From Megaleporinus macrocephalus (Eukaryota; Chordata; Actinopteri; Characiformes; Anostomidae), in NCBI GenBank assembly GCA_021613375.1, contig CM038717.1, forward strand, positions 41,392,122 through 41,456,121: a stretch of 64,000 nt of DNA. The letters are read 5' to 3'. Under the pieces are notes generated by a model. The model was not told the origin of the DNA and searched no databases. It saw only the letters and a list, made by a program, of their open reading frames with translations. The first letter of the stretch is position 1; each line of letters opens with the position of its first letter. Shown here in pieces: positions 24,690-36,238 of this stretch. A program made the position numbers and the translations under genes.

Positions 24690-25425
24690 AAACCACAAGA
24701 AGAAACCACGAGGAGAAACTACAAGGAGAAACCACGAAGAGAAACCACGCGGAGAAACCACGAGGAGAAACTGCAAGGAGAAACCGCAAGGAGAAACCAC
24801 AAGGAGAAACCGCAAGGAGAAACCACAAGGAGAAACCGCAAGGAGAAACCGCAAGGAGAAACCACAAGGAGAAACCACAAGGAGACACCGCAAGGAGAAA
24901 CCGCAAGGAGAAACCGCAAGGAGAAACCGCAAGGAGAAACCGCAAGGAGACACCACAAGGAGAAACCGCAAGGAGAAACCACAAGGAGACACCGCAAGGA
25001 GAAACCGCAAGGAGAAACCACAAGGAGAAACCACAAGGAGACACCGCAAGGAGAAACCGCAAGGAGAAACCGCAAGGAGAAACCACAAGGAGAAACCACG
25101 AGGAGAAACCGCGAGGAGAAACCGCAAGGAGAAACCACAAGGAGACACCACAAGGAGAAACCGCAAGGAGAAACCACAAGGAGACACCACAAGGAGAAAC
25201 CGCAAGGAGAAACCACAAGGAGAAACCACAAGGAGACACCACAAGGAGAAACCGCAAGGAGAAACCACGAGGAGAAACCGCAAGGAGAAACCACGAGGAG
25301 AAACCGCGAGGAGAAACCACAAGGAGATATCACAAGGAGAAACCACAAGGAGAAACCACGAGGAAAAACCGCAAGGAGAAACCACGAGGAGAAACCACGA
25401 GGAGAAACCACAAGGAGATGTTCCA
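24690..25425. repeat. 13-bp purine-rich minisatellite
   Basis: About 57 copies of AAACCACAAGGAG and its variant AAACCGCAAGGAG, plus sporadic CACGAGGAG and GACACC forms. The 13-bp period walks through all three frames, and no stop occurs on either strand, so both strands show open frames above 200 codons. The plus one is a 13-residue periodic Arg/Lys/Glu peptide (RRNHKEKPQGETT). No splice or start context supports translation. Confidence 0.95.
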
Positions 25426-25790
25426 GAAAACTGACCGAAAACCAGCAGTAGAACTGTCTGACCCTTCGTCTGTGGTCAGGACGAGAGACTAACCTTTCAC
25501 CAGTTTTCCTGTTCCACCTTAAACAGTGCAGCAGGAGCCAGAACGTACCTGCACCTCCATTTAAGGTGGAAACAGGAGAACTGGTGAAGGAGAAGCTGAG
25601 CTGATGGTGCTGGTGGTCAGTAGGAGTGAGTATTGTAGTGTGTAAGGGTGATCTGGGGGTGAACACTGGTGATCAACACTTTAGTATGTGGTGGTTTGTT
25701 TTCTTAGTGGTTATTAATCTGCTGCTTGATAGCAGCTCATCTTTCAGTTCAACTCAAACCTCTCATCATCACATCAGCATCACCTCCAAC
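25426..25790. other. Unique spacer containing a short inverted duplication
   Basis: CAGTTTTCCTGTTCCACCTT (25501-25520) and, further right, AAGGTGGAAACAGGAGAACTG (about 25563-25583) are near-complementary arms enclosing about 45 bases, so this stretch could fold into a stem. Nothing else is seen. Confidence 0.5.
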
Positions 25791-26873
25791 ATCTACTGTA
25801 ACACCTCACCTCCATCTCCTCCACTCTGTTCTAAACACACTGTCTCCATCTCTTCCACTCTGTTCCTTACCTCTATCTCCTCCACTCTGTTCCTCACCTC
25901 CATCTCCTCTACTGTTTTTCACCTCCATCTCCTCCACTCTGTTCTACACCTCCATCTCCTCCACTCTGTTCTACACCTCCATCTCCTCCTCTGTTCTCAC
26001 ACCTCCACTCTGTTCCTCACCTCCATCTCATTCACTCTGTTCCTCACCTCCATCTCCTCCACTCTGTTCCACACCTCCACTCTGTTCCTCACCTCCATCT
26101 CATTCACTCTGTTCCTCACCTCCATCTCCTCCACTCTGTTCCTCACCTCCATCTCCTCTACTCTGTTCTACACACACTGTCTCCATCTCCTCCACTCTGT
26201 TCCTTACCTCTATCTCCTCCACTCTGTTCCTCACCTCCATCTCCTCTACTCTGTTTTTCACCTCCATCTCCTCCACTCTGTTCTACACCTCCATCTCCTC
26301 CTCCGTTCTCACACACTGTCTCCATCTCCTCCACTCTGTTCCTTACCTCTATCTCCTCCACTCTGTTCCTCACCTCCATCTCCTCTACTCTGTTTTTCAC
26401 CTCCATCTCCTCCACTCTGTTCTACACCTCCATCTCCTCCACTCTGTTCTACACCTCCATCTCCTCCTCCGTTCTCACACACTGTCTCCATCTCCTCCAC
26501 TATGTTCCTCACCTCCATCTCCTCCACTCTGTTCTTCACACACTGCCTCCATCTCCTCCACTCTGTTCTTCATCCCCATCTCCTCCACTCTGTTCTTCAC
26601 TTCCATCTCCTCCACTATGTTCTTCATCTCCATCTCCTCCACTCTGTTCTTCACCTCCATCTCCTCCACTCTGTTCTTCATCTCCATCTCCTCCACTCTG
26701 TTCTTCATCTCCATTTCCTCCACTCTGTTCTTCATCTCCATCTCCTCCACTCTGTTCTTCACCTCCATCTCCTCCACTCTGTTCTTCACTTCCATCTCCT
26801 CCACTCTGTTCTTCACCTCCATCTCCTCCACTCTGTTCTTCACTTCCATCTCCTCCACTCTATTCTTCATGCA
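25791..26873. repeat. 27-bp pyrimidine-rich minisatellite
   Basis: About 40 copies of a unit made of CTCCATCTCCTCCACTCTG and TTCTTCAC (or TTCCTCAC, TTCTACAC). The right third is very regular at 27 bp; the left part mixes 27-bp units with shortened ones and ACACACTGT interruptions. Because 27 is a multiple of three, the frames give a 9-residue periodic peptide (HLHLLHSVL), but these frames have no gene context. Confidence 0.95.
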
Positions 26874-27145
26874 TTGCCTCCATCTGGATTTTACACAGAG
26901 AACTCATCTGCCGAGAGAGCAAATGAGTTGCATTTGAATCTTCTGCTCTTGGATATTGTTCCTCCTGGACTTCTGCTGCGAGTGAACACTTGAGTAATGT
27001 AGGTGTGACGCACATCTGGGTGGAGGAGCGCAGTTAGAGGAGGCAAGTTAAAACAAGTATTAAACCAGAGCCCAACAATGGAGTCCAGTCAAGTACAGCC
27101 CCCTGAGATATTTATAACACAGTCTCTGTGAGTGGTCTTAGGTTT

Positions 27146-27201
<56 letters not shown>

Positions 27202-27330
27202 CTCCTTCAGGTAACTCAAGGTGAGTGTACCGCAAATCTTTCATTTTTTAGATGCTTTGTTGGATCATTCTCTCCACACACTGTTTGGAGAAGTGATGAA
27301 TCATCTCTCCACATCAGGATTCTCTTTCAG
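26874..27330. other. Unique spacer with (AC)26
   Basis: Unique sequence around an uninterrupted (AC)26 microsatellite at 27148-27199. Confidence 0.8.
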
Positions 27331-27787
27331 ACCTCCCCGACTTTAACCTCCGCCTTTCACTCCAGAACTTCTACCTCCCCGACTTTAACCTCCGCCTTTC
27401 ACTCCAGAACTTCTACCTCCCCGACTTTAACCTCCGCCTTTCACTCCAGAACTTCTACCTCCCCGACTTTAAACCTCCGCCTTTCACTCCAGAACTTCTA
27501 CCTCCCCGACTTTAACCTCCGCCTTTCACTCCAGAACTTCTACCTCCCCGACTTTAACCTCCGCCTTTCACTCCAGAACTTCTACCTCCCCGACTTTAAC
27601 CTCCGCCTTTCACTCCAGAACTTCTACCTCCCCGACTTTAACCTCCGCCTTTCACTCCAGAACTTCTACCTCCCCGACTTTAACCTCCGCCTTTCACTTC
27701 AGAACTTCTACCTCCCCGACTTTAACCTCCACCTTTCACTCCAGAACTTCTACCTCCCCGACTTTAACCTCCGCCTTTCACTCCAGA
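27331..27787. repeat. 42-bp minisatellite
   Basis: About 11 nearly identical copies of a unit that joins CTCCCCGACTTTAACCTCCG, CCTTTCACTC and CAGAACTTCTAC. One unit has an extra A (near 27468). Very low divergence points to recent expansion. Confidence 0.96.
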
Positions 27788-28004
27788 ACATTCTGCACGA
27801 CTATGTTTTACTAGTTACATAATATCTGAAAGAATATGACCGACCAATCACAGAGCACCTTTAACTAACCCACTGTCCAGCTGAAGTGTAGCAACTGGAG
27901 CCAGGCCTGGTCTCCTTCAGGTAAGCTTTAATAATGCCGTAACATCGTACAGAGCCGGTGTCTCATCAGATAACGTGAAATCTGTATTTTACATATTGAT
28001 AGTT
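27788..28004. other. Unique spacer
   Basis: Short unique stretch between two arrays; nothing recognised. Confidence 0.5.
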
Positions 28005-28513
28005 AAAGGGGAATTCCACCCACCTCTCAAAATGTTCTGTATGTGGTAGTGATGTTTAGAGTGGTGATGATGTTTACAATGGTGATGTTTATAGTAGTGG
28101 TGATGGTGTTTACAGTGGTGATGTTTACAGTGGTGGTGATGTTTACAGTGGTTGTGATGTTTACAGTGGTTGTGATGTTTACAGTGGTTGTGATGGTGTT
28201 TACAGTGGAGTTGGTGGTGTTTACAGTGGTGGTGATGTTTTTCAGTGGTGGTGGTGATGTTTACAGTGGTGGTGGTGTTTACAGTGGTGGTGGTGTTTAC
28301 AGTGGTGGTGATGGTGATGTTTACAGTGGTGGTGGTGATGTTTACAGTGGTTGTGATGGTGTTTACAGTGGAGTTGGTGGTGTTTACAGTGGTGGTGATG
28401 TTTTTCAGTGGTGGTGGTGATGTTTACAGTGGTGGTGGTGTTTATAGTGGTGGTGGTGTTTACAGTGGTGGTGATGGTGATGTTTACAGTGGTGGTGGTG
28501 GTGTTTACAGTGT
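28005..28513. repeat. GTTTACAGTGGTGGTGAT array, left half, with dispersed-repeat flank
   Basis: A short flank (AAAGGGGAATTCCACC, CACCTCTCAAA at about 28005-28032) from the dispersed family leads into units of 15-18 bp such as GTTTACAGTGGTGGTGAT and GTTTACAGTGGTGGT, with TTTTTCAGTGG variants. The array is interrupted at 28514 by a retroposon and resumes at 29193. Valine-rich and glycine-rich plus frames are by-products. Confidence 0.92.
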
Positions 28514-29192
28514 CAAGTCAAGTCAAGTCAAGTCAATTTTATTTATATAGCGCTTTTTACAACGATGTTGTCTCAAAGCAGCTTTACAGAGTTTTGAAAA
28601 CAGTTATAACATATATCCCCCAGTGAGCAAGCCAGAGGCAACAGTGGCAAGAACACCTCCCTCAACTGGAGGAAGAAACCTTGGGAGGAACCAGACTCAC
28701 AAGGGGAGACCCATCCTCCTCTGATCAAACAGTATTTACAGTTTGAACTAAATACCAAAGAAAAGAGTCTCTGTTTGAAATCTGGATAGCAAAGCTTTAG
28801 AAGCTGCACAGATAGAGGCAGTGTATGACTGAGGCAGTCTCTGGCTGAGGCAGTCTATGACAGTCTTTATGTAAAGTGGGCGTGAGCTGAAACAGTCCCA
28901 TCCTATCTCAGTGCTGGTGCATCTGGATGGCACAGTGATGTAACTGAGGGTGTAGCAGTAAATGGACAGGAGAGCTGGCTGGTGATGGTGGGGTGATGGC
29001 CCGATGATCAGTCCTTCAACAGCCTTCAACAGACAGGAGGACAGTCATTTCCTCAGGAAGAGTAAAGTGAATGAGTTAGTTGGGCTCAGGAGTAAGACTG
29101 TAGAGAATATGAATTTTCAGAATTTTAGAGTGTGGTTGGAGACTCCGGCAGATCTAACTATAACAGCCTAAACTAAAAGGAGAGAACCAGAA
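28514..29192 (-). mobile_element. Retroposon inserted into the GTGGTGATG array
   Basis: Read on the minus strand, the element ends in AAAGCGCTATATAAATAAAA followed by a (TTGAC)n tail at 28514-28536. Upstream of that are GGCTTGCTCACTGGGGG and AAGCTGCTTTGAGACAAC, the same blocks as the copy at 10542-10680. Its other edge lies at about 29192, where array sequence resumes. The length of about 680 bp and the simple tail suit a non-LTR retroposon or truncated LINE 3' end. A target duplication cannot be judged because the target is itself repetitive. Confidence 0.8.
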
Positions 29193-30216
29193 GGTGGTGG
29201 TGATGTTTTTCAGTGGTGGTGGTGTTTACAGTGGTGGTGGTGTTTACAGTGGTGGTGATGTTTTTCAGTGGTGGTGGTGATGTTTACAGTGGTGGTGGTG
29301 TTTACAGTGGTGGTGGTGGTGTTTACAGTGGTGGTGGTGTTTACAGTGGTGGTGATGTTTACAGTGGTGGTGATGTTTACAGTGGTGGTGGTGTTTACAG
29401 TGGTGGTGATGTTTACAGTGGTGGTGGTGATGTTTACAGTGGTGGTTGTGTTTACAGTGGTGGTGATGTTTACAGTGGTGGTGGTGTTTACAGTGGTGAT
29501 GATGTTTACAGTGGTGGTGATGTTTTTCAGTGGTGGTGGTGATGTTTACAGTGGTGGTGGTGTTTACAGTGGTGGTGGTGGTGTTTACAGTGGTGGTGAT
29601 GTTCTTCAGTGGTGGTGGTGATGTTTACAGTGGTGGTGGTGTTTACAGTGGTGGTGATGGTGATGTTTACAGTGGTGACGATGTTTACAGTGGTGGTGGT
29701 GTTTACAGTGGTGATGATGTTTACAGTGGTGGTGATGTTTTTCAGTGGTGGTGGTGATGTTTACAGTGGTGGTGATGTTTACAGTGGTGGTGATGTTTTT
29801 CAGTGGTGGTGGTGTTTACAGTGGTGGTGATGTTTTTCAGTGGTGGTGATGTTTACAGTGGTGGTGGTGTTTACAGTGGTGGTGATGGGGATGTTTACAG
29901 TGGTGGTGGTGTTTACAGTGGTGGTGATGTTTACAGTGGTGGTGGTGTTTACAGTGGTGGTGATGGTGATGTTTACAGTGGTGGTGATGTTTACAGTGGT
30001 GGTGGTGTTTACAGTGGTGGTGGTGTTTACAGTGGTGGTGATGGTGATGTTTACAGTGGTGGTGATGTTTTTCAGTGGTGGTGATGATGTTTACAGTGGT
30101 GGTGGTGTTTACAGTGGTGGTGGTGATGTTTACAGTGGTGGTGATGTTTACAGTGGTGGTGGTGTTTACAGTGGTGGTGATGTTTACAGTGGTGGTGATG
30201 TTTACAGTGGTGGTTA
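29193..30216. repeat. GTTTACAGTGGTGGTGAT array, right half
   Basis: Continuation of the array at 28033-28513 with the same 15- and 18-bp units and TTTTTCAGTGGTGG variants. The plus strand is nearly devoid of C apart from the ACAG/TCAG step. The array ends where the inverted dispersed repeat begins. Confidence 0.94.
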
Positions 30217-30335
30217 AGGAGCTTTTAGAGGTGGACGTCTGGTTCCATTCAGCACCACTATAATCAGTTCTGACTGAACAGTCAGTTTCTCTAGAACAAA
30301 GCAAAACCACTCTGAATGACTCTGTTTACATTTAT
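30217..30335 (-). repeat. Dispersed repeat, copy 2 (inverted)
   Basis: On the minus strand it reads AATGTAAACAGAGTCATTC, then GAATGGAACCAGACGTCCAC and CCTCTAAAAGCTCC, matching 22590-22745 block by block. It directly abuts the GTGGTGATG array. Confidence 0.65.
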
Positions 30336-30407
30336 TTATTATTAATCATTTAATTATGCAAATATAATTTTACTCAGACAGACAAACAGATAAACACAGA
30401 TAAACAC

Positions 30408-30408
<1 letters not shown>

Positions 30409-30472
<64 letters not shown>
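30409..30472. repeat. (GATA)16 microsatellite
   Basis: Sixteen uninterrupted GATA units. A GACAGACAAACAGATAAACA-like lead-in precedes it. Confidence 0.98.
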
Positions 30473-30473
<1 letters not shown>

Positions 30474-30904
30474 CTGAATGAAATCACCTTGATTTCTCCT
30501 CTATCTGTGAGTGTGAGCGAACGGGCGCGTGTGAACACTATTATATTGATCACATAAACAGCGGTTACGATGGCCCTGGTTACTGTTGCCGGGGTTGGAG
30601 GTCAGCTGAAGTTGTTTTCCACCGTTTGGGTTGTGGAGAGAACAGTGAAGGACAAATCTGATCAATTCTGACCAATCAGGATTCAGCTCTGCTCTCTAGG
30701 CTCTACTGGACTGGTGTTGGGTGGAGGGGCTGAATATGAATATGAGTATGAACATGAATATGAATGGCTGAGTGTTTGAAGTGATGTTTTACGCAGGCGT
30801 TTGCTGAGACAGCTCTGACAGGCGGGAGGACCCTTGATCACGGCTGATTCTACGAGTTTAACCTGAAACTCCAAACTCTCCTCTCAGTTTCACACCAGCA
30901 GCGG
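30473..30904. other. Unique spacer
   Basis: Contains a short run of GAATATGAATATGAGTATGA type direct repeats near 30731-30765. No gene recognised. Confidence 0.5.
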
Positions 30905-31776
30905 TGTGTGTGTGTGTGTGAGTGTGTGTGATTGTGTGTGGTTTAGTGTGTGTGTGTGTGTGTGGTTTAGTGTGTGTGTGATTCTGTGTGTGTGTGGTTT
31001 AGTGTGTGTGTGTGATTGTGTGTGTGGTTTTGTGTGTGTGTGTGTGTGTATGTGTGTGAATCTGTGTGTGTGTGGTTTAGTGTGTGTGTGAATCTGTGTG
31101 TGTGTGTGTGGTTTAGTGTGTGTGTGATTGTGTGTGTGTGTGTGTGAATCTGTGTGTGTGGTTTAGTGTGTGAGTGTGTGTGTGTGTGAATCTGTGTGTG
31201 TGTGTGTGGTTTAGTGTGTGAGTGTGTGTGATTGTGTGTGTGTGTGAATCTGTGTGTGTGTGGTTTAGTGTGTGTGTGTGATTGTGTGTGTGTGTGTGAA
31301 TCTGTGTGTGTGTGGTTTAGTATGTGAGTGTATGTGATTGTGTGTGTGAATCTGTGTGTGTGTGGTTTAGTGTGTGTGATTGTGTGTGTGTGAATCTCTG
31401 TGTGTGTGTGGTTTGGTGTGTGTGTGATTGTGTGTGTGTGTGTGTGTGAATCTGTGTGTGTGTGGTTTAGTGTGTGAGTGTGTGTGTGATTGTGTGTGTG
31501 TGAATCTGTGTGTGTGTGGTTTAATGTGTGTGTGATTGTGTGTGTGTGTGAATCTGTGTTTGTGTGTGGTTTAGTATGTGAGTGTGTGTGATTGTGTGTG
31601 TGTGTGTGTGTGACTGTGTGTCTGATTTATTGTGTGTCTGGTTTAGTATGTGTATGTTTGTGATTGTGTGTGTGGTTTAGTGTGTGTGTGTATGTGTGTG
31701 TAATTGTGTGTCTGATTTATTGTGTGTCTGGTTCAGTGTGTGTGTGTGGTTTAGTGTGTGTATGTTTGTGTGTGTG

Positions 31777-31816
<40 letters not shown>

Positions 31817-32044
31817 TGTGTATGTGTGTGTGATTGTGTGTGTGATTTATTGTGTGTGTGGCTTAGTGTGTGTGTGTGGTTTAGTGTGTGTGTGTGTATG
31901 TGATCCTGTGTGTGTGTGGTGTGTGTGTATTTCTGGGATATACAGCAGAGAGTCTCCTATAGCTGAACTACTTAATGAACTACTACCTTCTGACGGTCGG
32001 GTGTGTGTGTGATTCTGTGTGTATGTGTGTGTGGTTTAGTGTGT

Positions 32045-32098
<54 letters not shown>

Positions 32099-32371
32099 CT
32101 GTGTGTGTGTGGTTTAATGTGTGAGTGTGTGTGTGTGTGAATCTGTGTGTGTGGTTTAGTGTGTGTGTGTGTGTGTGTGTGAATCTGTGTGTGTGTAGTT
32201 CAGTGTGTGTGTGTGTGTGTGTGTGTGAATCTGTATGTGTGTGGTTTAGTGTGTGAGTGTGTGTGATTGTGTATGTGTGAATCTGTGTGTGTGTGTGGTT
32301 TAGTGTGTGTGTGTGTGTGGTTTAGTGTGTGAGTGTGTGTGATTGTGTATGTGTGAATCTGTGTGTGTGTG

Positions 32372-32414
<43 letters not shown>

Positions 32415-32907
32415 CTGTGTGTGTGGTTTAGTGTGTGAGTGTGTGTGATTGTGTGTGTGTGAATCTGTGTGTGTGTGGTTTAGTGTGTGAGTGTGAATCT
32501 GTGTGTGTGGTTTAGTGTGATTGTGTGTGTGAATTTGTGTGTGTGTGGTTTAGTGTGTGTGTGTGTGTGTGTATGTGTGTGTATGCGTGTGTGACTGTGT
32601 GTCTGATTTATTGTGTGTCTGGTTTAGTGTGTGTATGTTTGTGATTGTGTGTGTGGTTTAGTGTGTGTGTGTGTGTGTGTGTTTGTGATTGTGTGTCTGA
32701 TTTATTGTGTGTCTGGTTCAGTGTGTGTGTGTGGTTTGGTGTGTGTGTGTGTGTGTATGTGTTTGTGATTGTGTGTCTGATTTATTGTGTGTCTGGTTCA
32801 GTGTGTGTGTGTGGTTTAGTGTGTGTGTGTGTGTGTGTGTATGTGTGTGTGATTGTGTGTCTGGTTCAGTGTGTGTGTGTGGTTTAGTGTGTGTGTGTAT
32901 ATGATCC

Positions 32908-32938
<31 letters not shown>

Positions 32939-33069
32939 TTGTGATTGTCTGTGTGGTTAAGTGTGTGGTTTAGTGTGTGTATGTGTTTGTGATTGTGTGT
33001 CTGATTTATTGTGTGTCTGGTTCAGTGTGTGTGTGTGGTTTAGTGTGTGTGTGTGTGTGTGTATGTCTG
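30905..33069. repeat. GT-rich tract with GGTTTAGTGTGTG periodicity
   Basis: About 2.1 kb of (TG)n broken regularly by GTGTGGTTTAGTGTGTG, GTGATTGTGTG, GTGAATCTGTG and, in the right half, CTGATTTATTGTGTG and CTGGTTCAGTGTG. A 63-bp unique insert at 31939-32001 (TATACAGCAGAGAG to GACGGTCGGG) is a copy of the unique flank at 33073-33134. Cysteine/valine-rich frames are by-products. Confidence 0.95.
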
Positions 33070-34490
33070 AGCTATACAGCAGAGAGCTCCTATAGCTGAA
33101 CTACTTAATGAACTACTACCTTCTGACGGTCGGGCTGTTTGACTTGCTCCTGTAATGATGCAATGTATTGCCACTCTTTGCTACACAGGTCATGTGACAG
33201 TTGCTGTTGAGTCACATGACGGTCCCAGCACAGCGTTACTGCTGTATAATTGGTGTGTGAGGCAGGAGACGAGCAGCGAGCCTCCTACAGGCACTAATGG
33301 TGTTGTTAGATCTTCCTGCCAAAGAAAAAGTGTGATCTTAATCGTACATATCATTACGCACGTCTGTCATTTTCACAGCAATTAGACTTTGTTACACAGT
33401 TTCCTGGAGGTATCACGCCAATTAGGCTGCGGCCCTGTAGTGTCGGTGTTAATGTCACACAGCGGCGTGGAGCAGCTTTATGACCTTTCAGAAGCCAGAC
33501 TTGCTACTCTCATGTACAGCCCAGCGCCCAACCCCCCACCCCCTCCACCTCCTTCCACGCCTCATTCCTACAGTGGAAGTTTGTAAAACACACTGGACTC
33601 ACTTTACATAGTCTGCGTAAGCCTGAATCTGAGATGAGCTCGAGGGCTCCAGGTCTTGGACTGGGTGTGGAGATCTAGGTGTGAAATCTGCTTCCTCAGA
33701 TAAAACAGTTGATGCAATTGCGATCTGCACTGCCTGGCCAAGACCTGGAGCTCTGACATCGGCGTGGCGTTGCTAACACGAGCTTATGCAACATCACAAC
33801 ATTTATTTCCATCCAGAGTCGCTTTTATTTCCCGAGGTCTCGTATTGATGACGGAGAGTAAGGCCTTCTCCAGCACTTCACTCAGGGTCCTGAGTCTCTA
33901 CTCAGACACTCTTTACATCAGACTATACACTCCCCACACGCAGAGCGTCCCGATACTTACATCCCTTAAACATACTGACTACTGAAGTTCCTTCTGAGCT
34001 GAACTGTAAGGAACCATCAAATGGTCACTCAGCTGATCAGACAATCCCATGATGCAACACAAGCTAAACTTTCTCCAGCGCAAGTGGAGCTCCGAGCGGT
34101 GACATCATCTCCAGATGTAAGTGATCAGCAGCAGCTCGTCTCCTTAAACGTGGGCGTCTGACTGCAGCGCCTCCAAACTCCCATCTACTCCACTCCTCCA
34201 GAGCATCAACACTGAATACGAGTGGTAGTGCAGTCAGGTTCTAGATAACAGGGTGTGAATATAAGTGGTAGTGTAAGCAGGTTGTAGAAAACAATATGAA
34301 TGGTAGTATAAGCAGGTTCTAGATAATAGTGTGAACATAGTGTAAGCAGGTTCTAGATAGCTGAGTTTGAACTCCCGTCTACTTCACTCCTCCAGAGCAG
34401 AAACCATCAGCACTGCAGACGCTGAGGAGACGCTGCAGCTGAGACTCAGTCTCTCTCTCTAACTAGAGCGTCTCAGTAATCTGTCTTGTG
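33070..34490. other. Unique island, candidate conserved non-coding sequence
   Basis: Balanced composition and no long open frame. Between about 33310 and 33480 there are repeated homeodomain-type cores (CAATTAGACTT, CCAATTAGGC, GTGTTAATG). A CNNCC-rich stretch (CCCCCACCCCCTCCACC) lies at about 33527-33550. No gene is recognised. Confidence 0.4.
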
Positions 34491-35404
34491 AGAAGAGAAC
34501 ACTGATACTTACACAGCTGATCCAGAGTCAGTGATACTTACACAGCTGATCCAGAGTCAGTGATACTTACACAGTTGATCCAGAGTCAGTGATACTTACA
34601 CAGTTGATCCAGAGTCAGTGATACTTACACAGCTGATCCAGAGTCAGTAATACTTACACAGCTGATACAGAGTCAGTGATACTTACACAGCTAATACAGA
34701 GTCAGTAATACACAGCTAATGCAGAGTCAATGATACACAGCTGATCCAGAGTCAGTGATACTTACACAGCTGATACAGAGTCAATGCTATTTACACAACT
34801 GATTCAGAGTCAGTGGTACTTACACAGCTGATCCAGAGTCAGTGATACGTACACAGCTGATACAGAGTCAGTGATATTTACACAGCTGATACAGAGTCAG
34901 TGATACTTACACAGCTGATACAGAGTCAGTGCTATTTACACAACTGATTCAGAGTCAGTGGTACTTACACAGCTGATCCAGAGTCAGTGATACTTACACA
35001 GCTAATACAGAGTCAGTGGTACTTACACAGCTGATCCAGAGTCAGTGATACTTACACAGCTAATACAGAGTCAGTGATACACAGCTAATGCAGAGTCAAT
35101 TATACACAGCTGATCCAGAGTCAGTGATACTTACACAGCTGATCCAGAGTCAGTGCTACTTACACAGCTGATACAGTCAGTGATACTTACACAGCTGATC
35201 CAAAGTCAGTGATACACAGCTAATCCAGAGTCAGTGCTATTTACACAACTGATCCAGAGTCAATGATACTTACACAGCTGATCCAGAGTCAGTGATACCT
35301 ACACAGCTGATCCAGAGTCAGTGATACCTACACAGCTGATCCAGAGTCAGTGATATTTACACAGCTGATACAGAGTCAGTGATACACAGCTAATGCAGAG
35401 TCAT
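34491..35404. repeat. 29-bp minisatellite
   Basis: About 31 units joining GATACTTACACAGCTGATCC and AGAGTCAGT. Variants include CAGCTAATAC, GATATTTAC and units shortened to GATACACAGC. Most units contain the E-box CAGCTG, and on the minus strand GTAAGTAT, a perfect 5' splice-site consensus. Confidence 0.95.
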
Positions 35405-35882
35405 ACTTCCTCCTAGTGTGTGTGTGAGTTCACTAATGTGTATGTGTGTGTGTATGTATGTGGGTGTTTCACTGCCACCTAGTGTGTGTGTTCACTAGTG
35501 TGTATGTGTGTGTGTGTGTGTGGGTGTTTCACTGCACGGAGGGGTTACATGTGAAGGTCAGATTTCTCTGTGTGCAACACGAATAGCAAATAGTTCTAAA
35601 TTCCAATTCAAACCAGCTAGCAGGAATTAGCATTATGAATTAGCATGTTTGACAGAGGCTTGGCGTTTACGGCTGGAACTGAAGGCCTAGCGGGATATCA
35701 GCTGTGCTCGTCAGTGATAGGAGAGTTCTGAACACCTGAGTCAGGTGCTGAAAGAGTTCTGGCTGCACTGCAAGCTTCAGTACATTTCCATAAAGAGCAG
35801 TTTGCTTCCACAAAGAGGGAAGCTGGAGAAACTGAATGAGGTGAAGTAATAGAGAGAAAAGGAGTGGGAGGGAGAGTGTGAT

Positions 35883-35926
<44 letters not shown>

Positions 35927-36084
35927 GGGCGCGGCAGAAACAACAGTATCAAAGGAGGGCTTCAAAGCCAATCAGAAAGTCTCCTGGGTAATCTGCTATC
36001 CTGCACTCTACTAGTTCAAAGCACTGCACCATGAATACTAGTGAGGAGAACGTGCGGGTGTGTGTGTGAGTGTGAGGGTGTGAA

Positions 36085-36126
<42 letters not shown>

Positions 36127-36238
36127 AGAGAGAGTGGGGGGGTCTTTAATAAGAGCTGACAGTAGAAACTGTTTGATTGTGGATGCATGGAGTAGTTTGA
36201 TTCTTCTGTTCAAACACCTCTCAACATACTAAACACCC
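35405..36238. other. Spacer with (TG)n runs and an 80-bp tandem duplication
   Basis: CACTGC-ended blocks at about 35410-35475 and 35476-35536 are two diverged copies of CTAGTGTGTG ... GGGTGTTTCACTGC. Uninterrupted (TG)n runs lie at about 35884-35924 and 36086-36120. The remainder is unique. Confidence 0.7.

Noticed and set aside
24636..25666. 271- to 315-codon frames on both strands
   Set aside because: By-products of the stop-free 13-bp array.
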